DNA of 64,000 nt from Cesiribacter sp964504565 (GTDB lineage: Bacteria; Bacteroidota; Bacteroidia; Cytophagales; Cyclobacteriaceae). The DNA is taken from assembly GCA_964504565.1 (NCBI GenBank), contig CAZDEY010000005.1, positions 62,001 to 126,000 of the forward strand, in the 5' to 3' direction. Positions 1 to 11,200 of the stretch are shown here, in pieces. Position 1 is the stretch's first letter; each line of letters opens with the position of its first letter. The notes below the pieces were generated by a model. That model saw only the letters and a program-made list of their open reading frames with translations. It searched no databases and was not told where the DNA came from. The translations under genes were made by a program, and so were the position numbers.

Positions 1-1933
1 CTAATTCTAAACCTAGGCGATTTTCCTGATCTAAGTTAATCAAAGTTGTATTGAAAATCCCGTCATTGTTCTGAGTGGTAAAATACTCAATAGTAGACTG
101 GGTACTGGTGTAGTAAACGGAAGGGCTAAACGTTACATCCTTGAAATTTATAAGAGATGATAGCTCTAGAGCATCCGCGAAAGCCGGCCTAAGCTGCGGA
201 TTGCCGAAAAACCTGGAGTTAAAATCCGATAGTTGAGGGAAAGGATTGAGTTGCCATAAGTAAGGCCGATTTATTCTTTTGCTATAACTTGCCTGTACTT
301 TAACCTTTTTAGAAGCATTCAAGCTTAAGTTAATGCTAGGAAAAAAATTATTAATTGAATAAGAATTGTTATAATCGCTTTTACTGTCGATGTCAATATT
401 CGTAGTTTCATAGCGAAGACCCGCTAAATAACCAAATTTACCAATTTGGTTTCCATATTGTGCGTACCCAGCAAAAATCTTTTCGCTATAGTCAATCTCG
501 TTATTAAATCCGTCTATACTCTGAAAATCTCCCTCAGCCATCTCTTCAGCTATAAATGTGTTTGCTACTAATCGGTTTTCAGCTTTAACACCTAGCTCTA
601 ATTTCCCGCCTTCTCCAATAGAGGTTACAAAGTCAGATTGAAGTACAACGTCATTATTTCTATCACTTGAAGAAGTTCTTAAATTGGAGATTAATTCGTT
701 TGTTGGTTCTAAGCTGTTCACAACTATTTCCCAATCTTTATTGCTATTCCAAAAATCATACTGTAAATCAACAGTTAGCTGACTGTTAAGCTTTTTAGAG
801 AACCGTTTTGTATAGTTAATTTCAAGTTGATTGTAATTACGCTTCTCTAGAGAATTCCCTGTAGTAGATAACGCGCTATCTTGCTGAGCACTGGAGGAGA
901 ATAAGTAGTTGATATTGGTTTCATCTGAATCTTGAGTCTGGTTTCGCAAATATGCTACTGTTAAAGAGTTATTTTCATTCAAGTAGTAGTCCATGCCAAA
1001 GTAAAGATACTGGCCGTCATCATGTCGACTTTCGTTCTCAGTCTGATGCAGTTTACTTATTTGGCCTTCATTAAAAGTTTGTTGTCTGCGAGAGTAACGT
1101 CCATAATAGTCAGTGTATCTAATACCTAAATCTGCAAAAATATTTACTTTATTAGACCGGTAATTTATACTGCCAATACCTCTTAAGTCGGTGGGTAGAC
1201 CACTAATAAGCCAAATTTGCCCGCTGAGTCCTCCATCTACATTTTTTCGTAGTATAATATTTATAATTCCGGCAGTGCCAGAGGCGTCATATCTGGCCGA
1301 AGGATTAGTAATTACCTCTACTCTATCAATATTTTCGGCAGGTATTTGTTGTAAAGCCTCCGTAGAGGTTAGTCCTGAACGCCTACCATTTATTAAAATT
1401 GTTACACCAGAATTTCCTCTTAGACTGACTACGCCAGAAGGGCTGACGTTGACTGATGGAACATTAGCTAGAACTTCTGTAGCTGAGCCGCTTTGAGTCA
1501 GAACATCTTTGCCTACTGTAAATACCTTCTTGTCTAGCTTCAGAGAAATTTCCGAAGCTTCACCTCTAACCTCCACTTCTGCCATCGTGTTGAGCTCTTC
1601 CTCCAGAGTTATACTGCCTAGTTCAATGTAGTGGTTCTTCTTATCGATAGTTATAGACTGATTATATTCTTTATAACCAATGTAGCGGATAAGCAATACG
1701 AAGTTGCCGACTGGTATCTTGTCAATTACAAACGAGCCGGACTCGTCGGTAATAACCCCTGTAATTAAGCTATCTGACTGATTCAATATGGAAACTGTGG
1801 CGTAGGGAAGTGGGGAATCGGTTTGTGCATCTAATACAATGCCCTTAATTCTGCCATTTGCAAGCGCAAAATTGGCTGATACGAAAATAACAGCAAATAT
1901 CAGTATGAGTCGGATTATTGAAGCCTTATTCAT
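1..1933 (-). CDS. TonB-type outer-membrane beta-barrel receptor, partial
   Basis: Reading the minus strand from an ATG at 1933 gives 644 open codons that run off the left edge, so the C-terminus is missing. The first 25 residues are a signal peptide (MNKASIIRLILIF, ending near ANFALA). A carboxypeptidase-regulatory-like beta-sandwich follows (about 27-110; GIVLDAQTDSPLPYATVSI). Next comes a plug domain (about 125-215; SGSATEVLANVPSVNV, RVEVITNPSARYDASGTAGIINI). The rest is beta-barrel with many aromatic-terminated strands. This order is typical of the Bacteroidota 'outer membrane beta-barrel family' proteins, relatives of TonB-dependent receptors. It is divergent from the NRPS operon and shares its upstream region. 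It could import or sense the product, or be an unrelated neighbour; nothing in the sequence decides. Confidence 0.8.
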   Translation of the reverse strand, partial: MNKASIIRLILIFAVIFVSANFALANGRIKGIVLDAQTDSPLPYATVSILNQSDSLITGVITDESGSFVIDKIPVGNFVLLIRYIGYKEYNQSITIDKKNHYIELGSITLEEELNTMAEVEVRGEASEISLKLDKKVFTVGKDVLTQSGSATEVLANVPSVNVSPSGVVSLRGNSGVTILINGRRSGLTSTEALQQIPAENIDRVEVITNPSARYDASGTAGIINIILRKNVDGGLSGQIWLISGLPTDLRGIGSINYRSNKVNIFADLGIRYTDYYGRYSRRQQTFNEGQISKLHQTENESRHDDGQYLYFGMDYYLNENNSLTVAYLRNQTQDSDETNINYLFSSSAQQDSALSTTGNSLEKRNYNQLEINYTKRFSKKLNSQLTVDLQYDFWNSNKDWEIVVNSLEPTNELISNLRTSSSDRNNDVVLQSDFVTSIGEGGKLELGVKAENRLVANTFIAEEMAEGDFQSIDGFNNEIDYSEKIFAGYAQYGNQIGKFGYLAGLRYETTNIDIDSKSDYNNSYSINNFFPSINLSLNASKKVKVQASYSKRINRPYLWQLNPFPQLSDFNSRFFGNPQLRPAFADALELSSLINFKDVTFSPSVYYTSTQSTIEYFTTQNNDGIFNTTLINLDQENRLGLEL

Positions 1934-2532
1934 AATTATTTAGTTAAAGTATAAGGCAAGTATATAAGCCAAGATATTCTATTGCCAGCTTTTTTATATC
2001 AACGACTCGCTCGCTATACAAACTGCTCATGTTGATTCTTAAATTTAGAGATTGGTAATTTTTATCTTAAATGTTACATGATTGGTTTGAATATTAAGTA
2101 TATATTAAGAGGATGTGTATAATTAATTTATACTTAATAATACATCTAAAATTTAATTATTAATTAATTAAATAAACCATTTAATAATTTTTTAATTAGT
2201 GATCTCTTGAATCTATTGTAATTATTGATACATTTAAGAAGAAATATCACCATACATTAAGACTTGATTAATGAATTAAACTACTCTTAAATTTTTATCA
2301 TTTCTAATTTTTGGAGTATCAATAACTTTTTTAAGAATGGTTTTAGTATATGTAATTGTGATTGGTTTGATAAGAGGTTTGTTCAACGGCTAATAATTCC
2401 TCATAAGTAAAATTTCAGACAATTCAATTGTTTGCATTTAAAAAAATAATTGTAAGCGAATTGAGGTGATATATCTATGCCTTTTTTTGAATAATCGATT
2501 TTGTTTTGATTATAATATTTGCCTAAACTGTT
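1934..2532. promoter_or_regulatory. AT-rich divergent intergenic region with a 12-nt direct repeat
   Basis: About 600 bp without a credible gene separate the divergent receptor and the first NRPS gene, so promoters for both should lie here. The exact 12-mer TGATTGGTTTGA occurs at 2089-2100 and again at 2359-2370. Its core TTGGTTTG is one base away from the Bacteroidota -7 consensus TAnnTTTG. AATATTTG just before the NRPS start (about 2513-2521) is also one mismatch away. I see no convincing -33 partner at the right spacing and no strong ribosome-binding site before 2533, so no start site is assigned. Confidence 0.35.
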
Positions 2533-5500
2533 ATGGTTTATAGCTCAATAAAAGAAAAGCTGGTTTATGACTACTGGTCAGCTAAAATAAAGAATAATAC
2601 TGTTGCAGAAAATCAGTCTCAGAATGAATTAAGCTGTATTTATGATATTATTTCAGAATCTGACGCTTCAGCAATAATAGGTATTGCCGGAGGGAATATT
2701 TCGGCAGAATTTACCATATTGCTTAGTATATATAGTGCTCTGATTCAGCGTTTTTTTGATGAGAATGCTATAGTTTCTTATGAAGGACAGCAGTCGGAAG
2801 ATACTTATACTGTACTATACAACTGCGATAATTATGGTGACTTTACTCTAAAGCAATATATAAACATTTGTAAATCTGAGGTTCTGGATGTTTATAAGCA
2901 CAGCAGAAACTATAAAGAATACCTGACCAAAGAGGATTTTAATTTTAACAAGTACTCTAATTTCTTTTTGTGTCACGCTTGCGATACCGTCAAATCAGAT
3001 GGAATCAGTAACCCATTTACGCTGATTGTTCAGCGGTATAACAAAGGTTATAAATTTGAAATAAAATTTGATGAATATTTTGTTAGCGCACACGTAGCGA
3101 AACAGTTTTTAACCAATGCTGTCAGGTGGGTAAAAAATATTGGTTCATATATTAATGAGCCAGTTGGCCTGATACCACTTCTTTCAGGTGATGAAATGGA
3201 CGCCCTTATTAAGCTTGGCAGCGGCCAAGTAAGTAAGCCGTTAGCAACTGATTTGGTAGCGTTGCTTAGCCAACAATCAGTAGTTGATTCGGAGAGAATA
3301 GCGTTAGTATTCGAGGATAACACTTTTACATATAACCATATTATAAGCGAAGCCAATATACTGGCTAATTACCTGATTGAGGAGTATAAGGCGTGCCCGG
3401 ATTGCAGGATTGGCGTAAAGCTTAAGCGAGATGAAAAACTGATTATATCGTTAATTGCTGTATTAAAATCAGGAGCGGCGTACGTGCCTCTCGATATAAA
3501 CTACCCGGAAGAACGTATCAGTTATATACAGCAGGATAGTGAGTGTGCGGTAATTATTGATGACCAATTTCTAACAGATTATTCAGTCAGGAAGCAAAGC
3601 TACTCTAGCTCAAGTCCTGAGGTTAAAATTGCCAGCACTTCGTTAGCCTATATTATTTATACCTCCGGCTCAACCGGCCAACCTAAAGGGGTAATGATTT
3701 CGCATGGAAATGCTGCCGAATTAGTGCACTGGGCTGGCAGCCATTTCGATGCAACAAAATTTGATAAGGTCTACGCCTCTACTTCCCACTGCTTCGATTT
3801 ATCTATTTTCGAAATATTTTACCCGCTATCGTCCGGAATAACAGTTAGGCTGCTCGATAGTGCCTTGGAAATTTCAAATTACCTTAAACAGGAAGATCGG
3901 GTATTGCTTAATACTGTCCCCACGGTTACCAGATCAATAATTGAAAATTCTCCGGAATTATTAAATAGAATCAGTGTACTGAATATGGCAGGAGAAGTTC
4001 TGCCGGCGGATCTTGTTCGAAAACTGCCCCTAGATTCTATGGAGGTGCGTAATCTCTACGGGCCTTCTGAAGATACAACCTATAGTACATGCTATACTGT
4101 AGAGAATAAGAATTATAACAGTGTTCCTATTGGCCGCCCTGTATATAATACCAGAGCGTACATTCTTGATGATAAGCGATCATTACTGCCAATTGGTGTA
4201 ACCGGCAAATTATATTTATCCGGAGCCAGTGTAGCTCAGGGCTATTTAAACCGGCCGGAGCTTAGCTCGGAAAAGTTTATTAGCGATCCGTTTGTAGAAG
4301 GTGATCGCATGTATGATACGGGTGACTTGGCCAGATGGGCGGCTGACGGTAACCTTGAGTTCATGGGGCGAAAAGATAACCAAGTAAAGCTAAACGGGTA
4401 CAGAATTGAGCTGGGGGAAATAGAAAATCGCCTGGCTATGTTCTCGGAGGCTATAAAGCAGGTAGTTGTAGATGTACGGGCGAAGGAGAATCATAAAATT
4501 CTGGTAGCCTATTATGTTGCTGACAATAAACTGGAGCATGAACATATTGTACAGTATCTGGGTAAGTATCTACCTAATTACTTTGTGCCTCAGCTATTTG
4601 TAAAGCTACAAACCATTCCGCTTACGCCTAATGGCAAAGTAAACCGAAAAGCCTTACCGGAAATTGATAATATATCCGGAGTTAGTGATGCCAGCTACGT
4701 AGCTCCTCGTAATGAGACCGAAGCCAAGCTCGTAGCTATTTGGCAGGAAGTGCTGGAACTTAACAATTTGGGGGTAGAGGATGACTTTTTTGGCTTGGGA
4801 GGCCATAGCCTACTGCTTACCAAACTGAGCAACGAATATCAGCGTGTTTTTAATCAGGTACTTGATTTACAACAAATCTATAAGAATACAACTATTGCCG
4901 CTCATGCTGCTTTATTGAAAAATATAGAGACTGCAGTTACACTTAATATAGAGAAAGCCCCCTCTGCAGAATCCTATATACTATCTCCATCCCAAACCAG
5001 ATATTGGTTACTGCATAACATTCGGGGTAAGACCAACGAGTTTAATATATACAGTACGTTAGCCCTTCCGGCGGATTTGAACGTTGAGTGCTTTGAGCGA
5101 GCATTTAATAAATTATTAGAGCGTCATGAAGGGCTGAGAACAGTGTTTGTTGAGCGTGAAGGTATTCCTTATCAAAAGATTGTTCCTCATCAAAGTGTGT
5201 CTCTATCACTCCGGCCTGATGATGCTGGCAAAGTTAAGGAGGAAATATTCGGGTATGAATTTGACCTTGATGTATACCCTTTGTACAAGGTGGCTCTAGT
5301 AAAAGATAAGGACCAGTATCTGTTACACTTTAATGTTCATCATAGCATTAGCGATGGTTGGTCAATTGGTATTATCAAAAAAGAGCTTATTGAGTTATAC
5401 CAGGCTGAAATAGATAACCGTACGCCTGATTTAAGTACGCTGAATATTACCTATAAAGACTACGCTTATTGGCAAAATAATACACTGGATAGCAATTTAC

Positions 5501-8148
5501 TGCAATTGCAGCAACAATACTGGACAAAGAAATTAGCCGGAGAGCTGCCGTACTTACAGTTGCCGTTAGACTATGCCAGAACTAATAAGTCTAACATTAA
5601 ATCTTCTGCATCCTATACCGCTTTTTTAAGTTCCGAACTTAAAGCAGAAATAGATAAACTGAGCAAAGATAAAAGGATAAGCTCGTTTGCATTTTTTGTA
5701 GCTACGCTTAAGGTTTTACTAAATAAAATAACAGGGGAAGCAGATGTTATTACCGGCATTCCGGTGGCAAACCGGAACCATTACCAGCTAAAAGATATGG
5801 TTGGGTGTTTTCTTAACACGTTAATGTTAAGAGACGAAGTGCAGCAAACAGTACCTTTCCACGATTTCTTAACGCAGGTTTCCGATAATTTAATTGATGC
5901 TTTAGCGAATCAAAATTACCCGATTGAAAGCTTGCTGGATGATTTGAAAATTCCAAAAGAAACTAATCGATTTCCTATAAGCTCAGTGTTTATTAACATG
6001 CTAGACTTCGAGGCAAAGGCTGAAGAAGAGATTTTAGATTTTTCACCTAAGCACGCTATTGTCGGAGCTACGCCAAAATTTGATTTTGAATGTTACTTCA
6101 AGTCATATACAAATGGCTACGAGCTTAAATGTGTATATGATTCTTCGCTGTTCAGTTCCGAAACCATAGCGTACTGGATTAACGAATACCTTAGTATAGT
6201 TCAGAAAGTTGTTGAGAATTCAAGTATTAAACTATACGATCTGAAGCTTGGCCTGGAAACTAAGGAAGTAACCCCGGATCCGGCGCCTGAAACTGAATTT
6301 TTACCGTTTAGCAGTACCGAACTTCAGAAAGGGATTATTTCCCGTTTTGAGGCTCAGGTAGAACTTTACCCTAATCAGCTTGCTGTATTCTCAGGTAATA
6401 GAAAACGTACCTATCAGGAACTTAATAATGCGGCTAATACGCTCGGGAGCTCAATCAGAAAGGAAGTTTCGGGTAATAGTAAGCGAGTTGCCTTGTTAAT
6501 GAAGCATGATGAGTCTTCCGTTATCGGCATGCTGGGGGCTCTAAAAGCAGGGTGTTCCTACGTACCAATTGATGCGGAAGCGCCACTCAAACGTATTGAA
6601 TTTATTATACAGGACTCGAATAGCGCAGCTCTGGTTTGTACTCCCGACACATATAAGTACATACAACAACTTGAGGCTACATTATCCGGCTTACCTATTG
6701 TAATGCTGATGCCACAAGTCGGGGCCGCTTCAGCAAAAGTCGATAACCTTAACATTCCCGTAAATCCTCAAAGCGAAGCCTATGTTTTGTATACCTCAGG
6801 TTCTACAGGTAAGCCTAAAGGAGTTATTCAAAGTCAGCGTAATGTATTACACTACATCAGAGTTTACACGAACAACGTTCATATTTCCTCAAATGATGTT
6901 CTGAGCCTTTTTTCAACTTACACATTCGATGCTTCGGTAAAAGACATTTATGCCTCTATACTGAATGGAGCCACATTAGGCATCTATAATATTCAAGATC
7001 AGGGGTTGCATAATTTGCGGGCATGGGTGCTGGAAAACGGTATTTCCATTATGCACATGGTGCCAACTCTTTACCGGCATTTTACTTCGGCGTTAGAAGG
7101 CAACGGCCATTCGCTCAGAAGTGTAAGAGCTATTGATTTGGGAGGCGAACCGTGTATTCCCGAAGATTTTTACGCGTTCAAGAAATTATTTCCTCGGCAG
7201 GCATTGCTTATTAATGATTACGGTCCTACCGAGGCAACTATAGTGTCGCAAAAGTTTTTGTCGCATACTTCAGTAATAAAAGCTAATGCAATTACGCTGG
7301 GCAAAGCAGTTAATGAAACTGAAGTATTCCTGTTAAATGAAGACGGCGGAAGGTGTGGGGTATATCAGGAAGGAGAAATTACTTTTAAGAGCGACTATTT
7401 ATCATCAGGCTATTTGAACCGTGAAGTAGAAACCAAAAGAGCGTTTACTTCCGATACTGACGGAAAATCTATATACAAATCTGGCGATATAGGTAAGCTT
7501 TTACCCAACGGCGAAATTGTTTTCTTACACAGAAAGGATACTCAAATAAAACTGAACGGTGTAAGGATTGAATTGGCTGAGATTGAAAGCCAGTTAAAGG
7601 GTTTTCCCGGCATAGAAGAAGCTGTTGTAATGCTTCGGCAAGTTAACGGGAATGAACGCCTGATCGCCTACGTACGCATCAGTACTGATGTAGATTTGAA
7701 TAGCATCAAATCCGGATTATCGCTTCAATTACCCCGGATTATGATTCCGTCAGTGTTTGTGTTCATTGAATCATTTCCGCTAACCCGTACGGGCAAAATA
7801 GATAGGAAAATGCTGCCTATACCTGAAGCGTATGCGGCAGACCAGAGTAGATATATAGCCCCGGAAGGAGAAATTGAAGAACGCTTGGTGAGCCTGTGGG
7901 CTGATGCGCTACGAATACCCGCTGAGGAAATAAGTGTGATTGATAATTTCTTCGAGCTCGGCGGTAACAGCCTTCAAATTATGATTCTGATTAACAAAAT
8001 AAATAAAGAGTATACTACCCGCCTCATGCTCGAGAACTTATACCATACCTTAACCGTGAAGGACTTGGCCGATTTAATCAAGTTTTCGCTTTTGCAACGC
8101 CGGGAAAAAGTAGATGCCTCTCAAGAAACCGAAGAAATAATTCTCTAG
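2533..8148 (+). CDS. NRPS1: truncated C - A(Ala) - T - C - A - T
   Basis: This is a two-module peptide synthetase of 1871 aa. Residues 1-230 resemble only part of a condensation domain and contain no HHxxxDG motif. A1 (about 235-745) has YTSGSTGQPKG from Y376 and LYGPSED near 508. T1 has GGHSL with the phosphopantetheine serine at S759. The condensation domain shows HHSISDG at 936-942. A2 has YTSGSTGKPKG from Y1420, and T2 has GGNSL with S1813. Read by eye, the A1 pocket is D-L-F-N-N-A-L-T-Y-K, which I recall as an alanine code. The A2 pocket reads D-A-K-H-D-G-D-I-V-K and I cannot assign it. It is the first gene of the long operon. The missing donor half of the first C domain means it either initiates without an acyl group or receives a chain from a partner that ends in a C domain, such as the 47150-51583 protein. 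Confidence 0.93.
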   Translation: MVYSSIKEKLVYDYWSAKIKNNTVAENQSQNELSCIYDIISESDASAIIGIAGGNISAEFTILLSIYSALIQRFFDENAIVSYEGQQSEDTYTVLYNCDNYGDFTLKQYINICKSEVLDVYKHSRNYKEYLTKEDFNFNKYSNFFLCHACDTVKSDGISNPFTLIVQRYNKGYKFEIKFDEYFVSAHVAKQFLTNAVRWVKNIGSYINEPVGLIPLLSGDEMDALIKLGSGQVSKPLATDLVALLSQQSVVDSERIALVFEDNTFTYNHIISEANILANYLIEEYKACPDCRIGVKLKRDEKLIISLIAVLKSGAAYVPLDINYPEERISYIQQDSECAVIIDDQFLTDYSVRKQSYSSSSPEVKIASTSLAYIIYTSGSTGQPKGVMISHGNAAELVHWAGSHFDATKFDKVYASTSHCFDLSIFEIFYPLSSGITVRLLDSALEISNYLKQEDRVLLNTVPTVTRSIIENSPELLNRISVLNMAGEVLPADLVRKLPLDSMEVRNLYGPSEDTTYSTCYTVENKNYNSVPIGRPVYNTRAYILDDKRSLLPIGVTGKLYLSGASVAQGYLNRPELSSEKFISDPFVEGDRMYDTGDLARWAADGNLEFMGRKDNQVKLNGYRIELGEIENRLAMFSEAIKQVVVDVRAKENHKILVAYYVADNKLEHEHIVQYLGKYLPNYFVPQLFVKLQTIPLTPNGKVNRKALPEIDNISGVSDASYVAPRNETEAKLVAIWQEVLELNNLGVEDDFFGLGGHSLLLTKLSNEYQRVFNQVLDLQQIYKNTTIAAHAALLKNIETAVTLNIEKAPSAESYILSPSQTRYWLLHNIRGKTNEFNIYSTLALPADLNVECFERAFNKLLERHEGLRTVFVEREGIPYQKIVPHQSVSLSLRPDDAGKVKEEIFGYEFDLDVYPLYKVALVKDKDQYLLHFNVHHSISDGWSIGIIKKELIELYQAEIDNRTPDLSTLNITYKDYAYWQNNTLDSNLLQLQQQYWTKKLAGELPYLQLPLDYARTNKSNIKSSASYTAFLSSELKAEIDKLSKDKRISSFAFFVATLKVLLNKITGEADVITGIPVANRNHYQLKDMVGCFLNTLMLRDEVQQTVPFHDFLTQVSDNLIDALANQNYPIESLLDDLKIPKETNRFPISSVFINMLDFEAKAEEEILDFSPKHAIVGATPKFDFECYFKSYTNGYELKCVYDSSLFSSETIAYWINEYLSIVQKVVENSSIKLYDLKLGLETKEVTPDPAPETEFLPFSSTELQKGIISRFEAQVELYPNQLAVFSGNRKRTYQELNNAANTLGSSIRKEVSGNSKRVALLMKHDESSVIGMLGALKAGCSYVPIDAEAPLKRIEFIIQDSNSAALVCTPDTYKYIQQLEATLSGLPIVMLMPQVGAASAKVDNLNIPVNPQSEAYVLYTSGSTGKPKGVIQSQRNVLHYIRVYTNNVHISSNDVLSLFSTYTFDASVKDIYASILNGATLGIYNIQDQGLHNLRAWVLENGISIMHMVPTLYRHFTSALEGNGHSLRSVRAIDLGGEPCIPEDFYAFKKLFPRQALLINDYGPTEATIVSQKFLSHTSVIKANAITLGKAVNETEVFLLNEDGGRCGVYQEGEITFKSDYLSSGYLNREVETKRAFTSDTDGKSIYKSGDIGKLLPNGEIVFLHRKDTQIKLNGVRIELAEIESQLKGFPGIEEAVVMLRQVNGNERLIAYVRISTDVDLNSIKSGLSLQLPRIMIPSVFVFIESFPLTRTGKIDRKMLPIPEAYAADQSRYIAPEGEIEERLVSLWADALRIPAEEISVIDNFFELGGNSLQIMILINKINKEYTTRLMLENLYHTLTVKDLADLIKFSLLQRREKVDASQETEEIIL

Positions 8149-8234
8149 CCCCTTTCAATTTTAATAAACCTCAACTTAAAACCGATCTATCATTAGCATA
8201 GAACTTAAGCCTTAAGATTAAAAAATACCTCTCC

Positions 8235-11200
8235 GTGAAAAAGGATCTGATTCAAAAACTATACGCTGCGAACGTCGATATTAAAGTTGTAGACGGCCAA
8301 TTAAAAGTAAATGCTCCCAAAGGTGTGCTTACGGAAGAACTATTAACCGAGATAAAGGCTAATAAGCAATACTTGATAGATTTACTGTCTGTTGAAGAAA
8401 GCATTCCTCAAGCCGAATTTAACAGTACCTATCCGGTAACGTCTTCTCAGGAAAGGCTATGGGTATTGAGCAGGTTTGAAGGCGGGAGTGCCGCTTATAC
8501 AATAACTAACGAGTTAGAGTTTGAAGGGGAATTAGATCAGGAAAAATTTACCCAGGCAGTTCTTTACCTAGTTGCGCGCCATGAAAGTTTGCGCACGTAT
8601 TTTCAAGAAAATTCGGAAGGTGAACTAAGGCAGTTTATCATACCTGCTGAAGAGATAAAATTTGAGGTTAATTATAAGGATGTTTCCTCAGTAGGAGTAC
8701 TAGCCCGTAACTCAATTGTTGATAAACATTTTGAGTACACATTTGATCTTTCCAACGCCCCGCTGTTACATATTGAAGTAATAAAATACGGTACTAATAA
8801 GCACCTGCTTTTATTCAATATGCACCATATAATTAGCGATGGATGGTCGCTGGAAGTGCTGTCAAAGGAAATTATATTAATTTATAACGCCTTACTGAAG
8901 AACGCGCCAATTCCCCTTCAGCCATTAGCTATTCAGTATAAAGATTATACGCTCTGGAAAGAATCGGATTCAGAACAAGCTAAATTAAAAAAATCAGAAG
9001 ACTACTGGCTGCAACATCTGGCAGGTGAACTACCCGTTCTGGACCTGCCGGCTCCTAAAAAACGACCTAAAGTCAAAACATATCATGGGGCAGCAATTGA
9101 ACACCGGTTCTCCGGCGAATTTACTGATTCATTAGTCAGTATTACCAAACAGGAGGGTACTAGTATATTTATGGGTTTGTTGGCTGGTTTAAATGGCCTT
9201 TTTTGCCGCTACACCCAAGCTACGGATATTGTATTAGGTACTGCGGTTTCCGGTAGAGAACACGCTGACCTGGCCGGGCAAATTGGCTTGTATTTAAATA
9301 CCTTGCCAATAAGAACCCAAGTTAATCCTAAAGCCGGTTTTCGAGATTTACTTATAAGGCAAAAAAACGTAATGCTGAATGCTTACTCGCACCAGGCCTA
9401 TCCGTTTGATGCTCTAATTGAGAATTTAAATATTAAAAGGGATACATCACGCTCGGCTCTGTTCGATGTTTTTGTCATCCTGCAAAATCAAAAATCTGCG
9501 CTAGGTTCCTCAGAGCTTACTTTCGAAAGCTTAAAAGTTAAGCCGTTTGAGGCGGCTGAAAGGAAAAAGACCAGCCAGTTTGATATTACTTTCTCCTTTA
9601 CCGAGTTGCAGGAAGGCCTGTCGGTTTTGGTAGAATACAATACCGATATATATAACAAAGCGTTTATTAGCCAGCTCATAGTTCACTTTGAGAATTTTGT
9701 GCTTGCAGCCGTAAGTGCACCTCAAAAGCCAATAGCCTTACTGAATTATCTTTCTGAGGCTGAAAAGCTAAAATTGCTGAAAGAATTCAATAATACTCAG
9801 CTAGATTATGCGCATCACCTGACAGTTCTTGAAGATATAGAAGAGCAGGTTCAGCGAAATCCTAAAGCAACGGCACTTGCATTTTCAGACTTACAGATAT
9901 CTTTTGAAGATTTAAACCGCCAATCCGATTTGATAGCAGGATACTTGCGGGCTCAGGGAGTACAGCAGGGTACGGTAGTGGGCTTATGCGTAGACCGCTC
10001 TGTTGAGATGATAGTGGGAATTATAGGGATACTTAAAGCTGGCGCGGTTTACCTGCCGCTGGATCCTACTTACCCGATTGCCCGACTTGACTATATTGTT
10101 CAGGATAGTGGGGCCAGTTATATTTTGGCTAAAAAAGGTGCTGATCAGTTTCTTACCGCAGCACAGAATATTTTGTGCTTTGAAGATATTGACCAAACTG
10201 AGCAAGCACACTTCGAACTTCCCAGGTTAAATACCCAATCTCCTGCCTATTTAATTTACACCTCCGGTTCAACCGGTAAGCCCAAAGGGGTGCAGGTATC
10301 TCACCGTAACCTGGCTAATTTCTTTGCCGGCTTAAATCAATCTTTTCCTCAGGCAAAAAAAGATGAGGTTTGGTTGGCGGTCACCAGCATGAGCTTTGAT
10401 ATTTCTATTCTAGAAATGCTCTGGACGCTTACCAGAGGTAGTAAAGTTGTTATTCAGCCGGATAGACCTTCTTCCCTAACTGTAGCGGAAAGCATGGACT
10501 TTAGCTTGTTCTACTTTGCTTCGCAGGCAGAGGTGAAAAAAGAGAATAAGTATAAGCTGTTACTGGAAGGAGCTAAGTTTGCTGATAAGAATGGACTCCA
10601 CGGAATTTGGGTTCCAGAAAGGCACTTTCACGATTTTGGTGACCAATTTCCTAACCCGGCAATTGCTGCCGCTGCTGTTGCTGCTACTACATCTAACATT
10701 ACCATACGCTCCGGTAGTGTAGTATTACCTCTGCATAACACTATCAGAGTTGCTGAAGACTGGGCAATGATAGATAACCTCTCGGAAGGCAGAGTAGAAC
10801 TTTCCATTGCTTCCGGTTGGCATCCAAACGACTTTGTGCTGGCTCCGGAAAACTATGAGAAGCGCCACGAAGTAATGCGAGAAAGTATAGAAACGCTCTC
10901 TAAACTCTGGCAGGGTGGCACTTTGGTTCGCAAAAACGGTATTGGTCAGGATTTTGAGTTTAAGATACACCCGACTCCTGTTCAGGAAAAATTACCTATC
11001 TGGATAACTGCCGCGCGCAGCATAGATACGTTTGAATATGCAGGGTCAATTGGCGGAAATGTACTAACCCACTTATTGGGTCAGGAAATAGAAGATTTAA
11101 CCGAGAAAATAAATGCCTATCGGAATGCCAGAAAAGACAACGGATTTGATCCTGATGCAGGAAAAGTAGCTTTAATGCTTCACACTTTTGTTAGTAATGA

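Noticed and set aside
1191..1496. Plus-strand open frame of about 100 codons
   Set aside because: It lies antisense to the plug-domain region of the outer-membrane receptor, which has clear domain similarity; no start signal or recognisable protein.
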